Shown one piece after another: positions 58,749 to 64,000 of a stretch of DNA of 64,000 nucleotides. The notes beneath the pieces are model-generated. The model was not told the origin of the DNA, ran no database searches, and saw nothing but the letters and a program-made list of their open reading frames with translations. Position 1 is the stretch's first letter. The number at the start of each line of letters is the position of its first letter. Where the stretch lies: the NCBI RefSeq assembly GCF_029867415.1, contig NC_081185.1, forward strand, positions 120,073,987 to 120,137,986. The letters run 5' to 3'. Source of the stretch: Vicia villosa. Taxonomy: Eukaryota; Streptophyta; Magnoliopsida; Fabales; Fabaceae. The position numbers were made by a program, and so were the translations under genes.

Positions 58749-58753
58749 TATTC

Positions 58754-60441
58754 GTCTACATTATCTTCTATTATTCCAATCCCTACTATTTAAAGTGTAT
58801 TGTTGAAATAAATTTTATTAAAGATCAACTTTTATTTTATGTTTTCTTCTTTTACAAGCTTAGATGTATTCTAGTTTGTAGTGTAATCTATCAACAAAGA
58901 ACTATTTTTTTTCATAGTGAAAATAAATTAACTATCCAAACCTACACGTTTTTTATCTCAATATTTCTCTTTCAACTCAATCAAACATTGGCTTTAATTT
59001 CGGAACACTTGCAAATACCACACATTTTTTCAAGAAGACGAAGTGCAATCCTATCTTCATCGAGCTACTTTTCTATTTTGATACAAGAAAATTTAATAGA
59101 AATAATCACCAGCACGTTAAAAATTGACTTACTCAACCAATTTTTTTCATGCAAGATACCCATTGTCACGTTTCACCTTTACAAGCTGTCAAAAAAAAGT
59201 TTCACCTAGACAATAATAGCACTTATTAAAAAAACTTATGGATGCCAAACAAATAAAATGTATCCAAGCATATTTTAAGTGAAAAGTTGCCAGTGCTAAT
59301 AATTTAGGTATTTGACATTCTAATTCTACTACAGTAGGGAACCATATAATCAGCCAAAGGACGTCAACGCTGCATCAGTTCTTATATTTCATTTAGATTA
59401 ATTGTGTTGGCTCTAGACATGCAGAATAGGCCATTTATGAAGTAAACTTTAAAATGCATACCTTTTATTTGTTCGGAACCTTTCACTTTTTTTCTTCTTC
59501 AAATCTTTGGCCGACAAGATGAATTTTTTTGCATACAGTAGATAAATATGTAGAACCAACGTTGAATTGTTTGATATTTTTACTAGCTTATAATAAATTT
59601 GTATACGTTATTTTTCAAAATATGATTCACTTTGTAGTTTTTTATTTTTCTCTAATTTTAATTTTTTTAATGTTGATTTAAAAGTTTAAATACACTTTTA
59701 ATTAATCTTTTTATTTTTAAATTTTTAATACTTTAATTATTTTATTCAAAAATTCAAATATTTATCATCTATTTAATAATTTACAAGTTTTTTACTCTCT
59801 TCCTTTTTAAAAAATAGTAAATTAAAAGAATCAAGGCATCCTAATTATATTGGTAGCCTTTTAATTCAACTAAAAGAAGAAAAAAAATCTACCCTCTAAA
59901 ACCATGAAAAATGAAAAAGAAATTCAAACAATTAGGCAAAAACCCATATAAGAGAGCTGATAAAAAAAATAAATTGGCATATTAAAAATATTAATTGATA
60001 AGTAAAAAAAATAAAATAAAGGTGAATGAAAAAAATAGGACAATACACCTAAAACATACTTAACCGAATTCACTTTAATTAAATCATAATTTTAATTAAT
60101 ATGTGACATTGATGTGTCAATGACACTAGCGCCAACTAAACCAATTATATCATGTCACACATTTAAAATGAAAAATTGATTTTCTTAGTGCCTCGTGTTT
60201 TTGTAAGGGTTGCACCCGTAATGCGAGCTTTTCAAACAATTGCTTATTAAAAAAAAAATATTATTTGATAATAATATTAATTTTAAAAAAATTAAGAATT
60301 CCAAAAGTTATAAAGTATTTTTTTTTGCCTAAATAATTTTTTTTAATTATATGTTTTTTAGAATCTTTGAAGAATATATAAATTTATTTATGCTGTAAAA
60401 AAATTTAAAAAAATTAAGGTAATAAATTTAAGTTATTTTAA
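58754..60441. other. AT-rich intergenic DNA
   Basis: No gene, no clear repeat and no conserved motif recognised on either strand. Confidence 0.5.
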
Positions 60442-60499
60442 GAAAATTTCTTTACCCACCTCCCTATGGGGGTCACCCCCTGCGAAAACCCAATTTTAC

Positions 60500-60625
60500 C
60501 CCGCTTCGGAAATGCATTTCCGAAATATTTTTTTTTCAAAATTTTTTCAGACTTCGGAAGTGCATTTCCGAAAAAATTCCAAAAATTGGGATTTTGACAA
60601 ATTCGGAGATGCATCTCCGAAACAA
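60500..60625. repeat. Palindrome array, left
   Basis: Three palindromes: TTCGGAAATGCATTTCCGAA, TTCGGAAGTGCATTTCCGAA and TTCGGAGATGCATCTCCGAA, about 50 bp apart. Confidence 0.93.
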
Positions 60626-61499
60626 CAAAAAAAAATCTAAAAAAATCTCAAAAATTAATTTTATGATATTAATTAATTCATATTTCATAAATTTGATATA
60701 ATTTATGAGTAATGAATAATAATAATTATATATTTTGATATAATTTATGAGTTATGAATAATAATAATTATATATTTCTATTCTGATTCATATTTTAAAA
60801 TTTAAAATAATTTTAATTAAAAAAATTAAAATAATTTCACTTGCAAAATGAGTTATAATTTTTTATTTATATATTTATAATAATTATTGTATATTTACAA
60901 AAAAAATTAAAAAAATGAGTGTTTTAATTTATATATTTATATATTTATATAATAATTATTATATATTTATAAAAAATTATTATATATTTATATATTTATA
61001 TAATAATTATTATATATTAATTATAAATATATTTATATATTTATATAATAATTAAAAAAATTAAAAAAATAGTGTTTTAATTTATAATAATTATTATATT
61101 ATTATATATTTATATAATAATTATTATATATTTATATATTTCACTTATAAAATTAATAATTATTATTATATATGTATATATTTCTATTCTGATTCATAAT
61201 TAAAAATGAGTTATAAATTTTTATTTAGTTTAAAAAAATTAAAAAAAGATTTTGTCTTAATTTTATTTAAAGAATAAATTTTATATTTAATTCTAAATAA
61301 TCAAAATTTAATTATGAAATTAAAATGTTTTTGATTTATATAAGTTAGTAAAATAATTTTTAACTTTAAAATTGTTTAGGAAATTTTGATTCACCTTGAT
61401 TTTATTGATTCACCTTCATTTTATTGATTCACCTTGATTTTATACCTATTAATTGTATTGATTCACTTTGATTTTAATTTTTTAATAATTATTGAATTC

Positions 61500-61742
61500 T
61501 TTCGGAAGTGTATATCCGAAACATTCCAAGACCAATTTGGTCTTGGAATATTTCGGATATGCATCTCCGAACACACCCCCTTTCCCAAAAAGGATTTTTC
61601 GGAAATGCATCTCCGAAAACTCAAAAAAGGGGTGTTTTCGGAAATACATCTCCGAAAACACCTTTTTTTCGTGTTTTCGGAAGTGCACTTCTGAAATTAC
61701 CCTTTTTTCAGAAAAAAAGTGATTTCGAAGATGCATTTTCGA
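61500..61742. repeat. Palindrome array, right
   Basis: Six palindromes at about 61501, 61552, 61597, 61636, 61676 and 61724, spaced about 40-50 bp. Paired changes in the two arms (for example GGAGATGCATCTCC) keep most of them self-complementary. Confidence 0.92.
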
Positions 61743-61857
61743 AATATAGGGGCATTTTGGGAATTTCGCCAGGGGTGGCCAAGAAGGTTAGGAGGTCTGT
61801 TAAGAAATTTCCTATTTTAATCACCTCACTTTTACTAGCCTCGTGCTAGAGGAAACA

Positions 61858-62262
61858 AGTACTGAGATATTCTAACATAACTTCGTCATTACAGATCTCG
61901 TTCTTAAGAGATTGTGGACTGAGATATTCTAATTTTATCACTATGCTCTTACATGTCTCGTGCTTAAGGGACTATGGAATGAGATATCCTAACTTAATCA
62001 TTTTGCCCTTACAACATGCCTTATGCTTAATGGATTAAGGACTAAGTATACGTTTAATGGATTAAGGACTAAGATATACTGACTTAATCATTTTTTCCTT
62101 ACATGATTAGTGCTTGAGGGATTACGAACCGAGATATTCTAGCTTAATTACTTTTCCATTATATGTCACGTGTTTGATGGACTGCAAACTGAAATATTTC
62201 AACTTAATCACTTTGTCCTTACATACTTCGTCTTTGAGGGACACTTGACTAAGATATTTTTG
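61858..62262. repeat. 60-bp tandem repeat, seven units
   Basis: GA(G/A)ATAT(T/C)CTAACTTAATCA followed by TTGCCCTTACAT and GTGCTTAAGGGA recurs at 61864, 61921, 61981, 62071, 62131, 62191 and 62251. The 90-bp step contains a 30-bp internal duplication. Confidence 0.9.
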
Positions 62263-64000
62263 GTCAAATCCCAAAGGACTTGGTCCACAAATTCTCTCAT
62301 TCATATATAACATTAGGGCTAGATATTAAGTGGTGAAGTCACATGGAGAGCATGTAATGGAGCCTGACCCACTTCCTCCATGTTACATCTCGTGAGTTGA
62401 ATGTTAAGCCAAATTTGGGATCAATGGAGAAAAGTATTTTATTCATAACACTCATGTCTTTCTCGATTTCTTTTTAATTGATTTGAAACAATGATAACTC
62501 TTGAAAAATATTTGTAAATTAACTTGGACTTTTTCATGTGCATGGATTCAAACAAACCTATTAGAGTTTTGAGACATAAGTTCTTAACTTTATCTTCATA
62601 TTTTCAAGATCTTTGAAGCTTCTCACATGCCTCCTTAAAATATGTTGCATTTGAAATTTTCTCAATTTTGTTTTCATCCAATACTTGGTATATGAGAAAA
62701 AAAAAAAAGAGCTTTCTTGTCACTCTTTCTTGAATCTTTCAAACATTTTGTTTGAGATTGATTTAAGGAATTCCTGTCTTATGATTTCTTATAAAAATTT
62801 TCAACATCCTCTCAAATATTTTATGCTCAAAGAAGAGTCTTTTGATGCACCAATTATCCTAAGTACCCTTTTTGTGTAGTGCAACTTGAAATGATGTCGC
62901 TATGTTCGTTATGACTATAGAAGGATTTCTTATCAAAACCTAAGCTTTATTTATACTTTGTTGGAAAAAGAGAAAGGTCATTTTGATATTATGTTAGGAA
63001 CTGAGGGGAAATATACAATTCAAGTGAATGATAACTTCTATTATTTAAGAGGGTGTTTTACAAGCTTCTTACTTGCTTCGATATGCAATTATAGATTATT
63101 CCAGACACTTCAAGTGAGGGGTAATTTGACAGATGGTTATTGCATATAAACCTCCTCTTAGAGTTAAACATTGCGAAAGACATTAATGAGATCAATTTGA
63201 TGAATTTCCCACTTATGTGTGATGGCAAAGGACAAAATGATTGTAGTTGTGGTAGGTTTTACTAGAGGTGAGAAGGTTTATTTAAAGTAAAAACCTTATT
63301 ATTGATGAAACTCTTGGGCTACAAGCCCTACCTTATACTTGTTAATACTCCCATATGGATTTTCCTTTTTCTTGAAAACTGACTTGTAGCCTAAATATTC
63401 CATACGAGGTAGAAAGATTATGAGAGTCCAACTATCAATATTTAGGAGGTGTACTTGTATTTCACGACTTTTAACCACTCAAATTGAGATAAGACATGCT
63501 TTGTGGTGCTAGGATCTAAGTGAACTAGGAAGATTTTTGGTTTGGACTTACTAGTTTTGCTCTTGTAAGCATAAAATGCTTATTGACAAGTAATGAGAGG
63601 TTGGGAGATTTTCTGTGAAAGGAAGGAGATAAGGACTATGTGGACAGAGAAATGGCGAGAGAGCATAAGAGGAATGACTTTCACTTTCTTGAGGTGACTT
63701 GTGAGCTAGGCTATATGCCGACCTAAATGAGCTAGGATTTTGTTTAGGACTATCATTATGATTTATGAGTAGATGTACTTGTAATATTTTGAGAATTATT
63801 TGAAATGTTTGACGTTTGATAAGTTTTTTCATCATATAAAAAAATGGTTTTTCAACATACAAACAGAAGTTTTAAAGCGAAAAATAAAGACATATATTTT
63901 TTATTGGATTTCAATCACGTCGACAAATACATTATTCATAAAAATCACATATGTATATTATACGAGATGTGTCATATACAATATTTTAAGGGATAATACA
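62263..64000. other. Intergenic DNA to the window end
   Basis: Open stretches exist on both strands (for example 62958-63149 and 63551-63862), but none shows a recognisable family, start context or splice support. No gene is called. Confidence 0.4.

Larger units (their letters stand above)
53724..58753 (-). mobile_element. Full-length Ty1/copia retrotransposon
   Basis: The element is 53729-58748 (5020 bp) with 188-bp LTRs that differ at a single position and a perfect 5-bp duplication TATTC (53724-53728 and 58749-58753). Orientation is minus: the primer site (TGGTATCAG, initiator Met) is next to the right LTR and the purine tract next to the left one. One gag-pol frame is open throughout. 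The intact frame, near-identical LTRs and perfect TSD indicate a young, possibly active copy. Confidence 0.97.
60433..61820. mobile_element. Mutator-like non-autonomous element with palindrome arrays (no cargo gene)
   Basis: The body is about 60442-61811 (1370 bp). The left end GAAAATTTCTTTACCCACC and the right end inverted (GAAATTTCTTAACAGACC) are homologous to the ends of the 40492-43504 element, including the (G)GGTCACCCC and GCGAAA blocks. The flanks TTATTTTAA and CTATTTTAA match at eight of nine bases, a 9-bp duplication with one change. Nine palindromes of the TTCGGAARTGCAYTTCCGAA type sit near the ends (60504, 60552, 60602; 61501-61740). The centre is extremely AT-rich and non-coding. 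Confidence 0.82.

Noticed and set aside
62958..63862. Short frames near the window end
   Set aside because: No family, codon or splice evidence; lengths are expected by chance in this composition.

Overview
The window is plant nuclear DNA and most likely comes from a legume (Fabaceae). The clues are very AT-rich spacers, GT-AG introns, long (TA)n tracts, a gag-only Ty3/gypsy element whose gag and leader look like legume elements, and a Mutator-like element carrying a plant mobile domain (PMD) gene. Species cannot be named from sequence alone. I see no rRNA, tRNA, organelle or bacterial sequence. Only one non-transposon gene looks intact: a single-exon ERF/AP2 transcription factor at 10583-11218 (+). 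Nearly everything else is mobile DNA, fragments of host genes carried or broken by mobile DNA, or simple repeats.

Layout. 1-5.1 kb: part of a miniature LTR element (TRIM), two hAT-like ends, a decayed element-type gene, a (TA)n tract and the first copy of a 423-bp direct repeat. 5.1-10.2 kb: a Helitron-like segment holding same-strand fragments of unrelated host genes (an unrecognised exon, an HD-ZIP III fragment, half of an SPL SBP domain), closed by the second copy of the repeat, which lies just upstream of the ERF gene. 11.2-19.3 kb: LINE remnants, a probable solo LTR, several MITEs (one embedded in (TA)n), tandem repeats and a Helitron 3' end. 19.5-30.9 kb: a decayed hAT element with its left end, three host-type exons that splice in one frame, and a BED-finger transposase that has a frameshift and lacks its C-terminus; it is split by a 6.76-kb gag-only Ty3/gypsy element with clear LTRs, PBS, PPT and 5-bp TSD. 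31-37.8 kb: tandem repeats, a degenerate LTR-like block and a complete 440-bp TRIM.

37.8-43.6 kb: a minus-strand Helitron with both ends and an A|T target. Nested in it is a 3.0-kb Mutator-like element with a perfect 9-bp TSD, carrying a PMD pseudogene flanked on both sides by arrays of a 20-22 bp palindrome. A second, gene-less member with the same ends and palindromes lies at 60.4-61.8 kb. 43.6-51.6 kb: an array of Helitron-type terminal hairpins, a (TATCAACAA-rich) tandem array, and a decayed coiled-coil gene whose exon was hit by a hAT element with an 8-bp TSD; this ends at another Helitron 3' end lying against an RPA-like OB-fold exon. 53.7-58.75 kb: a full-length, probably recent Ty1/copia element with one uninterrupted gag-pol frame and LTRs differing at one of 188 positions. 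58.8-64 kb: AT-rich DNA, the second palindromic element and a 60-bp tandem repeat.

The most interesting signal is the palindrome-bearing Mutator-like family (40492-43504 and 60442-61811, with an architectural analogue at 18.9 kb). Next come the gene-fragment mosaics in Helitron and hAT elements.
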